Shown: positions 41,914 through 51,264 of the stretch, piece by piece | Layout: each line of letters begins with the position of its first letter | Position numbering within the stretch: position 1 is the first letter of the stretch | Translations under genes and position numbers: made by a program | The notes under the pieces: model-generated | The model's database searches: none | Told to the model about the DNA's origin: nothing | What the model saw: the letters and a program-made list of their open reading frames with translations, nothing else | Source: an uncultured Clostridia bacterium | Lineage (GTDB): Bacteria; Bacillota; Clostridia; UBA1381 | Assembly: GCA_934476075.1 (NCBI GenBank) | Contig: CAKSNH010000002.1 | Coordinates: 62,001-126,000, forward strand | Direction: 5' to 3' | DNA length: 64,000 nt

Positions 41914-42951
41914 ATGGCTACACAGTTTGACGCTATTTCCGCAAAATTGAAGGCGATGAATTCGGTGTCACTGACCGACAGGGATTACGAACAATTATTG
42001 CAGAAAAAAAGCGTTGGTGAGATTTGTGGGTATCTGAAAAATTATACCGGTTACAAAAATATGCTCTCCGGTGTGAATGAAATGCAGATACACAGAACTG
42101 ACCTGGAATTTATTATTGAAAAGAAAATCAAAGACGAATACACAAGATTATACAAGTTTATAGGTCTTTATGACCGAAAGACGCTTAGGTTTATGTTTAT
42201 TCGTGATGAGATTGATTTTATGAAACATCGCCTGAGATATATTTTGAACAATGAACTTTGCGAAAATATGAACGTTGAAGAATGGGTGACGCCGTTCTTT
42301 AAAACGCATACAACTCTGGATATTGACGGTATAGTTAAAGCAAACGACTTTAATACGTTCGTTGAGGCGTGCAAGGGTACGATTTATTATGATGTATTCA
42401 AGCGTGTGAGCAATTTGAATTTCGGTTTATTCGATATTGCGATGATGCTCGACAGCTTCTATTACTGCGAACTTTGGAAGAGTGTTAAAAAGTTTGTGTC
42501 AAAGAGCGGACTTGCTCCGATGAAGGAGTATCTCGGCACTAACATTGACCTTTTGAACATACTTTGGATTTACCGCAGTAAGAAATATTACAATACGCCG
42601 AATGAAATTATCTATACTTATCTTATCCCTGTAAAATACAAATTGCAGGAAAGCGTCGTGACCAAAATGGTTGAGGCGGAGAATATAGATGCGGTTGTAA
42701 ATGCACTGGGCAGTTCGAGATACAGAGCGTTGTTTGAAAATCTCAGAGAAGATAGTTTTGTAGAAGAAAATTACAAAAAAATATTGTATAAAACCGCAAG
42801 AAAGGTTTATAGAAGTTCGCCGGCATCTATGGCGGCAATTTATGCGTATTTTTATATGCGTGATATTGAGGTCGGCAATATCACCACTATAATAGAAGGA
42901 ATACGTTATAATTTTGATTCGGACGCAATCGGAAAATTGTTAGTTCGTTGA
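41914..42951 (+). CDS. ntpC: V-type ATPase subunit C
   Basis: A 345-residue soluble subunit (Vma6/AtpC type) that links the rotor shaft to the membrane ring. Its segments ISAKLKAMNSVSLTDRDYEQLL and LYKFIGLYDRKTLRFMFI match the family's helical layout, and the C-terminal SPASMAAIYAYFYMRDIEVGN is the typical ending. Second gene of the operon, 30 bases after the G/H-like gene. Confidence 0.9.
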   Translation: MATQFDAISAKLKAMNSVSLTDRDYEQLLQKKSVGEICGYLKNYTGYKNMLSGVNEMQIHRTDLEFIIEKKIKDEYTRLYKFIGLYDRKTLRFMFIRDEIDFMKHRLRYILNNELCENMNVEEWVTPFFKTHTTLDIDGIVKANDFNTFVEACKGTIYYDVFKRVSNLNFGLFDIAMMLDSFYYCELWKSVKKFVSKSGLAPMKEYLGTNIDLLNILWIYRSKKYYNTPNEIIYTYLIPVKYKLQESVVTKMVEAENIDAVVNALGSSRYRALFENLREDSFVEENYKKILYKTARKVYRSSPASMAAIYAYFYMRDIEVGNITTIIEGIRYNFDSDAIGKLLVR

Positions 42952-42967
42952 TTAGGAGGGATTGACG

Positions 42968-44860
42968 GTGTCTATCTTGAAGATGGAGGCTGTTACTATT
43001 GCGGGAAGGATTGAAGAATTTGACAGAGTCGTTTCGCAGTATGTAATCGGCCGTGAGATACACCTTGAAAATGCGTTTTCGGTACTTGGCAAAAACAAAC
43101 GTCTTTTTCCTTACAGTGAAGACAACCAATATGCAGTTATAGAAAAAAGCTTAAAAGACATATTGGACTTTGCGGAGGTTAAGGCAAAACCCGAAGTATC
43201 GGCGGATAAAGATGTATCAAAGGAAACTATGTTAAGCGTTATTTCTGAGATTGAAAGTAAAATTGAGGAAGGCAAGAAAAATGTAGAGGCTTATCAGAAG
43301 CAGATTGAAGAAAACAATCTTAGTATGAAACAGCTTGAAATGCTTTTGGATATTAATGTTGATATTTCAAAGCTGTTTAAGTTTGAATTCCTGAATTTTA
43401 GGTTCGGACGTATGCCGAAAGGCAGTTACAAAACGCTTAACACATATTTAGGTGAGCTTGACGCTATCTTTGTTAAGATTTCGGAGGACGAGTCGGATAT
43501 ATGGGGATTTTACTTCATGCCGACAGATTTCACCGAAAAGGTTGATGCGGTATTTGCGTCATTGTATTTTGAACGTGTACTGCTGCCGGGCAAAATTATC
43601 GGCACACCGAAACAGTCATATGATGCGTTGGCAAAAGAAAACAATGAGCTTACGGAGGAAATCGAAAAAGAGAAGAAGGCTGTAAGGAGCATTGTGGACG
43701 GCAAACTTGAATTGTTGTCGGACAGCTACAACATAGCAAAGAGGAATGCGGGTTTTGAAGAAATACGAAAGAAAGCCGCACACACGAGAGAATTTTTCTA
43801 TGTGACAGGCTGGATGTCGCAAAAGGACGCAAAGGCTTTGGAAAAAGAAACGGAAGATGATGAGTCGGTAATTCTTGTATTGGAAGACCCCGAAAAGATT
43901 ACGAATATTCAAACTCCGACAAAGCTGCATAACATCAGAATGTTCAGACCGTTTGAATTTTTCGTTAAAATGTACGGTTTGCCCGCTTACGGCGAGCTTG
44001 ACCCGACTCCGATTTTGGCAATCACATATATTTTGCTATTCGGTATCATGTTTGGCGATGTCGGACAAAGTGCGGTATTTGCAATCGGCGGATTTATCCT
44101 GTACAGATTGAAGAAAATCGACTTGGCGGCTATTATTTCGATGGTAGGCGTATCGGGTACGGTGTTCGGATTTATATACGGCAGTGTGTTCGGCAACGAA
44201 ACGCTGCTCGAAAATGTGGCACTTATTAAACCGCTTGAAAAAATTAATTTCATGCTTATGTCGGCGATTGTGCTCGGTGTGGGAATAATTTTATTCTGTA
44301 TGGTTATAAACATGATTAATGCGATAAGGTCGAAAAACTGGGGCAAGCTGCTGTTTAGTCCGAACGGGCTGTCGGGTATGCTGTTCTACGGCGTATTGCT
44401 TGCGGCGGTTGCCGTAACTGCTCTAATCGGCGGTGCTAAGGTTTGCGTACCTGTGATTGTTGCTTTATTGGTATTGTCATTTTTGGCGATGTATTTACAA
44501 GAACCTTTGTCAAAATTGGTTGCAAAGAAAAAGAATTGGAAGCCTGAGGGCGGTATATTCTTCGTTGAAAGTTTCTTTGAAATGTTCGACGTACTTCTAA
44601 GCTTTATGTCGAATACAATTTCATTCGTCAGAGTCGGTGCATTCGCCATTATCCACGTCGGAATGATGATGGTTGTGGGCGTACTTGCAAAATCGGCAGG
44701 CGGCGGAAGCATTATCGTTACTATACTCGGTAATATTCTTGTTATGGGTCTTGAAGGACTTATTGTCGGTATTCAGGTTCTTCGTCTTGAATATTACGAG
44801 ATGTTCAGCAGATACTTTGAAGGCGGCGGCAAGGAATTTGTCAAGCTTTCGGTTAAATAA
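42968..44860 (+). CDS. ntpI: V-type ATPase subunit I (a-subunit)
   Basis: A 630-residue membrane stator subunit. The cytosolic N-terminal half (to about residue 345) is coiled-coil rich. The C-terminal half has seven or eight transmembrane helices, including ILLFGIMFGDVGQSAVF, SNTISFVRVGAFAIIHVG and LEGLIVGIQVLRLEYYEMF, the last with the essential Arg region. GTG at 42968 follows AGGAGGG by seven bases; TTG at 42962 lies too close. Part of the ntp operon. Confidence 0.92.
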   Translation: MSILKMEAVTIAGRIEEFDRVVSQYVIGREIHLENAFSVLGKNKRLFPYSEDNQYAVIEKSLKDILDFAEVKAKPEVSADKDVSKETMLSVISEIESKIEEGKKNVEAYQKQIEENNLSMKQLEMLLDINVDISKLFKFEFLNFRFGRMPKGSYKTLNTYLGELDAIFVKISEDESDIWGFYFMPTDFTEKVDAVFASLYFERVLLPGKIIGTPKQSYDALAKENNELTEEIEKEKKAVRSIVDGKLELLSDSYNIAKRNAGFEEIRKKAAHTREFFYVTGWMSQKDAKALEKETEDDESVILVLEDPEKITNIQTPTKLHNIRMFRPFEFFVKMYGLPAYGELDPTPILAITYILLFGIMFGDVGQSAVFAIGGFILYRLKKIDLAAIISMVGVSGTVFGFIYGSVFGNETLLENVALIKPLEKINFMLMSAIVLGVGIILFCMVINMINAIRSKNWGKLLFSPNGLSGMLFYGVLLAAVAVTALIGGAKVCVPVIVALLVLSFLAMYLQEPLSKLVAKKKNWKPEGGIFFVESFFEMFDVLLSFMSNTISFVRVGAFAIIHVGMMMVVGVLAKSAGGGSIIVTILGNILVMGLEGLIVGIQVLRLEYYEMFSRYFEGGGKEFVKLSVK

Positions 44861-44910
44861 TATACAAACTTAATTTTTTGGAAAAACTTATATAAGGAAG
44901 GTAGATTATT

Positions 44911-45330
44911 ATGTTAATGACTATTTTATTTGTTTTGGTTGCTTTGAGCGTTATTATCCCTGTTAGCTTGTTTTATAAAACAGGCAAAAAGAACGGCAAA
45001 CAATGCCTGATTATGAATATTGTTGCATTTTTCGGTATTGTCGGCGTGGCTGCAATCGCTATGCTTGCCAACGGTGCAAGTGCTTTGGCTGCAAGTGAAG
45101 CCGCTAACGTATTGTCAACAGGCGACGGTTTGAAATTCATCGGTGCTGCACTGTCAACAGGTCTTTCGGGTATCGGCGGCGGTGTTGCGGTTGCAAGTTC
45201 TGCAAGTGCTGCTATCGGTGCTATGAGTGAAAATGAAAAAATCATGGGTAAAACTCTTATCTTCGTTGCTATGGCGGAAGGTATCGCTCTTTACGGTTTG
45301 GTTATCTCATTCTTGATTTTGAACTCATAA
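44911..45330 (+). CDS. ntpK: V-type ATPase subunit K (rotor ring)
   Basis: A 139-residue proteolipid with four predicted transmembrane segments (about 2-22, 36-58, 75-98 and 112-136). The ion-carrying Glu sits in TM4, in AMAEGIALYGLVISF. In the Na+-pumping Enterococcus hirae NtpK a Gln in TM3 and Thr/Gln in TM2 help to bind Na+. TM3 here reads GIGGGVAVASSASAA, with Gly in place of that Gln. Proton coupling is therefore more likely, as an inference. Confidence 0.9.
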   Translation: MLMTILFVLVALSVIIPVSLFYKTGKKNGKQCLIMNIVAFFGIVGVAAIAMLANGASALAASEAANVLSTGDGLKFIGAALSTGLSGIGGGVAVASSASAAIGAMSENEKIMGKTLIFVAMAEGIALYGLVISFLILNS

Positions 45331-45410
45331 TTTTAAAATTTGGTTTTTGGTTAGATAAAATACGGGGTGTGACAGAGATGTCATACCCTGATGAAAATGA
45401 GGTTACGGCA

Positions 45411-45719
45411 ATGAAAATGTATTTAATAAGCGATAATGTTGATACACAAATCGGTATGCGACTTGCCGGAATTGAGGGCTGCGTGGTTCACGAGGCTGAC
45501 GAGGTACATCGTGAATTGGAGGCTGTTATTAAACGTGACGATGTGGCAATAGTGCTTTTGACCGAAAAGCTTGGGAAATTAGTTCCCGACTATATCAGAG
45601 ATTTGAAACTCAGACTGCCGACTCCGCTTATTGTGGAAATCCCCGACAGGCACGGCAGCCGTGATATTGCGGATAGTATTAATCGTCATGTGCGTGAGGC
45701 TATCGGTCTTAAATTGTAA
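45411..45719 (+). CDS. ntpF: V-type ATPase subunit F
   Basis: A 102-residue rotor-associated protein: MKMYLISDNVDTQIGMRLAG, DDVAIVLLTEKL, PLIVEIPDRHG. The family normally begins at MKMYLI, so ATG at 45411, with GAGG eight bases before, is preferred over an upstream ATG at 45369. Between subunits K and E. Confidence 0.88.
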   Translation: MKMYLISDNVDTQIGMRLAGIEGCVVHEADEVHRELEAVIKRDDVAIVLLTEKLGKLVPDYIRDLKLRLPTPLIVEIPDRHGSRDIADSINRHVREAIGLKL

Positions 45720-45761
45720 TGTACAAACGCAATAAATAATGTAGATTTGGAGGCGTTTTTT

Positions 45762-46358
45762 ATGGCAGGTATTGAAGATAAATTAGCCGTTTTTTCAAAT
45801 GTTGTGCTTGCAGAGGCGGAAAAGCAAAAGGAAAAACTGGTTAAAGAATCAGAGATGAAAAAGAAAAAAGCTATTGAAAATAAAGAAAACGAATATCTTG
45901 AAGACGCATATGCGGAAATTCAGAGAGCCGTTTCAAAATACAGCAAGGAAGGCAATGAACGTGTGCTGAAATTTGAAATGGGACTGAAAAAAAATCTTCT
46001 GCTAAGACGTGAAGAAATAATTGATGAGGTATTCAAGGCGGTTGAGGATAAATTATCAGCCTTTACACAAACCGATGAATACAAGATTTGGCTTGAAAAG
46101 AAAATCGAAAAGGCTTGCAAGGAAGTCGGCAGAGGCAAGAAAAATGTGTTCGTCAGCGAAAAGGATTTGAAATATAAGGCTGATTTGGAAAGCAAGATTG
46201 ATATGATTGACGTTGCAAAGTGCGATGATGAAGATATTATCGGCGGTGCGACTGTTTACAACGTTGACAGAAAAGTGTTTGCGGATTATACGCTTAAACA
46301 GCTTTTGGACGAACAAAGACATTTATTCCTACAAACCAGCGGTCTTACAATTAATTAA
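45762..46358 (+). CDS. ntpE: V-type ATPase subunit E
   Basis: A 198-residue peripheral-stalk subunit: a long N-terminal helix (EDKLAVFSNVVLAEAEKQKEKL..KKKKAIENKE) and a C-terminal globular domain containing DIIGGATVYNVDRK. It pairs with the G/H-like protein. ATG at 45762 follows GGAGG by eight bases. Confidence 0.9.
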   Translation: MAGIEDKLAVFSNVVLAEAEKQKEKLVKESEMKKKKAIENKENEYLEDAYAEIQRAVSKYSKEGNERVLKFEMGLKKNLLLRREEIIDEVFKAVEDKLSAFTQTDEYKIWLEKKIEKACKEVGRGKKNVFVSEKDLKYKADLESKIDMIDVAKCDDEDIIGGATVYNVDRKVFADYTLKQLLDEQRHLFLQTSGLTIN

Positions 46359-46398
46359 GAACGTGTTTAGTCAAATTTAGAATTGGCGGTGAAATTTA

Positions 46399-48168
46399 GT
46401 GAACGAACAAGTTAATGGATATATTTATGGAATAAACGGACCGGTCGTTGAGGCAAAGGGAAATGATTCCTTTAAAATGCAGGAGATGGTGCTGGTCGGA
46501 AATGAAAAATTAATCGGTGAAGTTATCGGAATTACGGGTGATACCACTATTGTTCAGGTTTACGAAGAAACAACGGGTCTTAAACCTAACGAGCCTGTTA
46601 TATCAATGGGTAAGCCGTTTTCCGTAACGCTTGCTCCCGGTATATTGGGAAATATTTTTGACGGTATTGAAAGACCGCTTAAAAATATAAGAGAATTGTC
46701 GGGTGCGTTTATCAATCGTGGTATCTCAATCAGCTCGCTTGACGAGGAGAAAAAGTGGGATACCGTTGTTACCGCAAAAGTCGGTGATGAATTAAAGGGC
46801 GGCAGCATTATTGCCGAGGTTCAGGAAACATCACTTATTTTGCACAAGGTTATGCTTCCGCCCGATGTGAGCGGTACTGTAACTTGGGTTGCTCCAAACG
46901 GCAGCTATACCATAAGCGAATGTTTGGTTAAGATAAAAACATCAAAAGGTGAAAAAGAGTTGTGCATGAAACAGGAATGGCCTATCAGAGTACAGCGTCC
47001 GTATGTCGAACGCCGTCCTATCGACCGTCCGCTTATCACAGGTCAGAGAGTTATTGACGCAATGTTCCCAATCGCCAAGGGCGGTGCGGCTGCCATACCG
47101 GGCGGTTTCGGTACAGGTAAGACAATGACTCAGCACCAGCTTGCAAAATGGTCTGACGCCGATATTATAGTATATATCGGTTGCGGTGAACGTGGTAACG
47201 AAATGACGCAGGTTTTGGAAGAATTTTCGGAATTGCTTGACCCTAAGTCGAACAGACCGCTGCTTGACAGAACGGTGCTTATAGCAAATACCTCAAATAT
47301 GCCGGTTGCGGCTCGTGAGGCTAGTATTTATACGGGTATCACACTTGCGGAATATTACCGTGACATGGGATACCATGTAGCTATCATGGCTGACTCAACT
47401 TCACGTTGGGCGGAGGCACTTCGTGAAATATCGGGACGTTTGGAGGAAATGCCGGCGGAAGAAGGTTTTCCGGCTTACCTTGCATCACGATTATCGGGAT
47501 TCTATGAACGTGCGGGTTATGTAGATAACCAAAACGGTACAGAGGGCTCTGTGACAATCATCGGTGCGGTATCTCCGCAGGGTGCTGACTTCTCAGAACC
47601 GGTTACCCAGAACACAAAACGTTTTATCAGATGTTTCTGGGCTTTGGACAAGAGTCTTGCATATGCACGTCACTATCCGGCTATCGCTTGGCTTACAAGC
47701 TATTCGGAATATGTCGATGACTTGTCGGATTGGTATTCTGAAAATATCGACAAGAACTATGTGAAGGCTCGTGCCAAAATTATGAACATATTGCAGGAAG
47801 AAAGCAAATTGATGGAAATTGTTAAGCTTATCGGTGAGGACGTTCTTCCCGATGAACAAAAGGCGGTTTTGGAAATTGCAAAGGTTATCCGTCTTGGTTT
47901 CTTGCAGCAGAATGCTTACCATAAGGACGATACTTATGTACCGCTTATGAAACAGTATAAAATGATGGATTTGATACTTTATCTGTTCGATAAGGTTGAA
48001 TATATTGTCAGTCAGGGTATTCTTATCAGTGCGGTGAGAAAAACAGGTATCATGGAAGATGTTATAAGAGTTAAGTATAATATCGGAAATGAGGACATGA
48101 CTCCGTTTGATGATTTGAAACGCAAAATTGACGATGTATTTGATAAAGTTGTCAAAGAAAACAGCTAG
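46399..48168 (+). CDS. ntpA: V-type ATPase catalytic subunit A
   Basis: The catalytic, ATP-hydrolysing or ATP-forming subunit, 589 residues. Walker A is PGGFGTGKT (near residue 235). The A-subunit bulge region precedes it, and IADSTSRWAEALREISGRL contains catalytic-site residues. GTG start at 46399 with a weak GGCGGTG site. Subunit B follows after 12 bases. Confidence 0.95.
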   Translation: MNEQVNGYIYGINGPVVEAKGNDSFKMQEMVLVGNEKLIGEVIGITGDTTIVQVYEETTGLKPNEPVISMGKPFSVTLAPGILGNIFDGIERPLKNIRELSGAFINRGISISSLDEEKKWDTVVTAKVGDELKGGSIIAEVQETSLILHKVMLPPDVSGTVTWVAPNGSYTISECLVKIKTSKGEKELCMKQEWPIRVQRPYVERRPIDRPLITGQRVIDAMFPIAKGGAAAIPGGFGTGKTMTQHQLAKWSDADIIVYIGCGERGNEMTQVLEEFSELLDPKSNRPLLDRTVLIANTSNMPVAAREASIYTGITLAEYYRDMGYHVAIMADSTSRWAEALREISGRLEEMPAEEGFPAYLASRLSGFYERAGYVDNQNGTEGSVTIIGAVSPQGADFSEPVTQNTKRFIRCFWALDKSLAYARHYPAIAWLTSYSEYVDDLSDWYSENIDKNYVKARAKIMNILQEESKLMEIVKLIGEDVLPDEQKAVLEIAKVIRLGFLQQNAYHKDDTYVPLMKQYKMMDLILYLFDKVEYIVSQGILISAVRKTGIMEDVIRVKYNIGNEDMTPFDDLKRKIDDVFDKVVKENS

Positions 48169-48180
48169 GAGGGAATAAAA

Positions 48181-49581
48181 TTGGCTATTGAATATTTGGG
48201 TTTGAAAAATATAGAAGGCCCTTTGGCTGTAATCGAAGGTGTAGAAGGTGCATCTTACGAAGAAATGGTCACTATTACTCTTGATGACGGCTCAAAGCGT
48301 ATCGGCCGTATAATTGAAATTCACGGCGATAAGGCGGTTGTGCAGGTGTTTGAGGGTACGGTCGGACTTTCTCTTACAAATACAAAAACTAAAATGATGG
48401 GCAGACCTATGGAGCTTGCCCTTTCAAAAGAAATGCTGGGACGTACATTGGACGGTATCGGCAGACCTATCGACGGTTTGGGCGATTATTTTGCCGATGA
48501 AAAACGTGATGTAAACGGTAAACCGATAAATCCCGTTTCCCGTGAATATCCCAACAACTTTATACAAACGGGTATTTCATCAATCGACTGTTTATCCACA
48601 CTTATCCGTGGACAAAAATTGCCGATTTTTTCGGGCGATGGTATGCCGCACGATAATTTGGCGGTGCAAATTGCAAGACAGGCAAAAATCACCGATGACA
48701 GCGATGAGAACGGGGATAACTTTGCGATTGTGTTCGCTGCAATGGGTGTAAAGCATGACGTTGCGGCTTACTTCAAGCGTTCGTTTGAGGAAAGCGGTGT
48801 ATTGCAGAAGGTTGTAATGTTCCTAAACCTTTCAAACGACCCGGTTGTTGAACGTATTATCACACCGAGATGTGCGTTGACTGCGGCTGAATATCTTGCA
48901 TTTAAGCACAATATGCACGTTCTTGTTATTTTGACGGATATGACATCATATGCCGAGGCACTGCGTGAGGTTTCATCATCAAAGGGTGAAATCCCAAGCC
49001 GTAAAGGTTTCCCCGGTTACTTATACAGTGACCTTGCCTCGCTTTATGAACGTGCCGGTATAGTTAAGGATTCAAAGGGTTCTGTTACACAAGTACCTAT
49101 CCTTACAATGCCTAACGATGATATTACACACCCTGTACCCGATTTGACGGGTTACATCACAGAGGGACAGATTGTTCTTGACAGAAATTTGAGCTTGAAG
49201 AGCATATATCCGCCCGTGTCGATTTTGCCGTCACTGTCACGTCTTATGAAGGACGGTATCGGTGAAGGCTTTACCCGTGCAGACCACCCTGCGTTGTCAA
49301 ACCAATTATTTGCGGCGTATTCAAAGGTTGAGGACGCACGTTCTCTGGCATCTGTTATCGGTGAGGACGAATTGTCGGATATAGACAAGAAATATATGGC
49401 ATTCGGTAAGGCATTTGAGGAAAAGTTCCTTATGCAGGGCAAATTTGAAAACAGAAGTATTGACGCTACATTGGATTTGGGCTGGCAGTTGTTGGGTATG
49501 CTTCCTAAGAGCGAACTTGACCGTGTAAGCGATGATATATTGGATAAGTATTATAAACCGTATAATGCGGAGGAAAACTAA
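48181..49581 (+). CDS. ntpB: V-type ATPase subunit B
   Basis: The non-catalytic nucleotide-site subunit, 466 residues. No classical Walker A is present (FSGDGMPHDNLAVQIARQ replaces it), as expected for B subunits. DMTSYAEALREVSSSKGEIPSRKGFPGYLYSDLA is the family core. TTG start at 48181 after AGGAGGG, a good ribosome binding site. Confidence 0.94.
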   Translation: MAIEYLGLKNIEGPLAVIEGVEGASYEEMVTITLDDGSKRIGRIIEIHGDKAVVQVFEGTVGLSLTNTKTKMMGRPMELALSKEMLGRTLDGIGRPIDGLGDYFADEKRDVNGKPINPVSREYPNNFIQTGISSIDCLSTLIRGQKLPIFSGDGMPHDNLAVQIARQAKITDDSDENGDNFAIVFAAMGVKHDVAAYFKRSFEESGVLQKVVMFLNLSNDPVVERIITPRCALTAAEYLAFKHNMHVLVILTDMTSYAEALREVSSSKGEIPSRKGFPGYLYSDLASLYERAGIVKDSKGSVTQVPILTMPNDDITHPVPDLTGYITEGQIVLDRNLSLKSIYPPVSILPSLSRLMKDGIGEGFTRADHPALSNQLFAAYSKVEDARSLASVIGEDELSDIDKKYMAFGKAFEEKFLMQGKFENRSIDATLDLGWQLLGMLPKSELDRVSDDILDKYYKPYNAEEN

Positions 49582-49619
49582 GTTTTTCCTAAAATTTGTA
49601 TCAGAAAGGAAGATACAGA

Positions 49620-50231
49620 ATGGATAAAAATATGGCACCTACCAAGGGTAATCTTATGTCTGCCAAAAACACACTCAGATTATCCAAGCAAGGGTATGAA
49701 ATGCTTGACAAAAAACGTAATATACTTATTCGAGAAATGATGCTTCTGATTGAACAGGCGAAAGATGTACAAACGGGTATCGAGAATACTTTTGCCGAGG
49801 CTTATCATGCACTTGAACGTGCGAACATTATGATGGGTGTCGATGAGGTTAAGGAGTTTATGCACTCTATCGTTGTTGAGGACAGCGTAAACGTTAAGCT
49901 TCGTGGGGTTATGGGCGTTGAAATTCCCGTTGTGAGTATCGACGAACAGCAAAAAACACCGAAATACGGATTTTTCAGTACGGCTTCGGCACTTGATGAG
50001 GCATATGTAAAGTTTGGTCAGGTGAAACAGTTTACAGTTCAGCTTGCCGAGATAGAAAATGCAGTATATCGTTTGGCAATGAACATCAAGAAAACTCAAA
50101 AACGTGCCAATGCTCTTAAAAATATCACTATTCCGCTTTATGAAAAGCTGACCAAGGATATTCAAAATGCGTTGGAAGAAAAGGAACGTGAAGAACATAC
50201 ACGTTTGAAGATTATCAAAAAAGAACATTAA
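49620..50231 (+). CDS. ntpD: V-type ATPase subunit D
   Basis: The central rotor shaft, 203 residues, helical: MDKNMAPTKGNLMSAKNTLRLSKQGYEMLDKKRNILI at the N-terminus and RANALKNITIPLYEKLTKDIQNALEEKEREE at the C-terminus. ATG at 49620 follows AGAAAGGAAG; the family starts at this Met. Last gene of the operon, followed by a strong terminator. Confidence 0.93.
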   Translation: MDKNMAPTKGNLMSAKNTLRLSKQGYEMLDKKRNILIREMMLLIEQAKDVQTGIENTFAEAYHALERANIMMGVDEVKEFMHSIVVEDSVNVKLRGVMGVEIPVVSIDEQQKTPKYGFFSTASALDEAYVKFGQVKQFTVQLAEIENAVYRLAMNIKKTQKRANALKNITIPLYEKLTKDIQNALEEKEREEHTRLKIIKKEH

Positions 50232-50238
50232 TGGTGTT

Positions 50239-50284
50239 ACAGGCAAATCAACGGCGATTTATAGGTTGGTTTGCCTGTTTTTTT
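50239..50284 (+). terminator. Terminator of the V-ATPase operon
   Basis: ACAGGCAAA (50239-50247) pairs with TTTGCCTGT (50270-50278), followed by seven T. The following 230 bases are A+T rich, with no further gene. Confidence 0.85.
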
Positions 50285-50517
50285 GATGATAGTAATAGTC
50301 AAAATTACCATGTAAATGATTTTTAAGATTGGTGTGTTTGTATATATTATCCAAAGTTAATTTTTTTTAGTTAAATTAGTTTAATTAATCTTATAAAATG
50401 TCGATATATAAAATAAAGGCAGTGAACATTTTATTAACGGGGCATAGAATGTTTATAGAGGAAGGTTTAAATATATAATTTAAACAATATCGTAAGTGTG
50501 GAAAGGGGTTGCTCGGT

Positions 50518-51120
50518 ATGAGTATGAAAAGAATATCGGGTTTATCGTCTGTCGGATTTACGGGAAGTGGCGGCGACAACAGTAAAGAGATTACGTCTTT
50601 GCAGAGAGAAAAAGAAAGATTGCAGCAGGAGCTTTCGGAAGTCAGAACGGACAGTACAATGAATTCGGCTGAAAAGAAAATTAAAATGCAGTCTATCTCG
50701 ACAAAGCTTAACACTATCTCGGGAAAAATTCAAAATCTTGCACAGGCAGATACCGAGGAATACAATAAGGTAAAAACAAATGTTGAGCAGGTAGAGAAAA
50801 AACGCAAGCTCGACAAGGAAAAAAGAAAACTCCAAAGAGAACTTCGAGAGGTTAATACTTCGACTAATATTGACGCTCAGGAGAGAAACAGCAAGGTACA
50901 GCAGATTATGAGCGAGATTACTTCTATTCAGAGCGAAATCCGTGGCTTGAATATAGAGGACGTTAAGAATATGCAGTATCCTCCGAAAAGCGGTATTACT
51001 ATTGACAGCATAAGAAGCAGAGAAAAATTGGAGAAGAATGTTAGCATACTATTGGGTTTTGATAGGGAAGAGAACAAATACAAAGGTCGTTTCTTTAACA
51101 AACTTGATGTATTGGCATAA
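50518..51120 (+). CDS. FlxA-like coiled-coil protein
   Basis: A 200-residue soluble protein with long heptad-repeat helices, Lys/Glu/Gln rich (EITSLQREKERLQQELSEVR..AEKKIKMQSISTKLNTISGKIQNLAQ). The S..EKK.KM..I..KL..I..KI..LAQ pattern resembles the FlxA-like family, whose role is unclear. The N-terminus (MSMKRISGLSSVGFTGSGG) is Gly/Ser rich, and the C-terminus is globular. ATG at 50518 after GAAAGGGG. Monocistronic. Confidence 0.7.
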   Translation: MSMKRISGLSSVGFTGSGGDNSKEITSLQREKERLQQELSEVRTDSTMNSAEKKIKMQSISTKLNTISGKIQNLAQADTEEYNKVKTNVEQVEKKRKLDKEKRKLQRELREVNTSTNIDAQERNSKVQQIMSEITSIQSEIRGLNIEDVKNMQYPPKSGITIDSIRSREKLEKNVSILLGFDREENKYKGRFFNKLDVLA

Positions 51121-51161
51121 GTGATTATTATGAATTATAAAATATTATCTGAAATAAAATT

Positions 51162-51207
51162 TCCGTCTATAATGTAATAAAAATTATATTATAGACGGAT
51201 TTTTTTA
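51162..51207 (+). terminator. Terminator of the coiled-coil protein gene
   Basis: TCCGTCTATAAT pairs with ATTATAGACGGA (51162-51173 and 51188-51199), followed by eight T. The T-run merges into repeat copy F. Confidence 0.85.
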
Positions 51208-51264
51208 ATTTGTAGGAAATTGCGTAAAACGCAATGACGAAAAATCAAAAATGCAGCCTTATTC
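51203..51264 (-). repeat. Dispersed palindromic repeat, copy F
   Basis: Minus orientation and complete, including the GAATAAGGCTGC outer segment, the palindrome TTGCGTTTTACGCAA and TTTCCTACAAATTAAAAA. It ends at the stop codon of the sirtuin gene. Confidence 0.88.
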
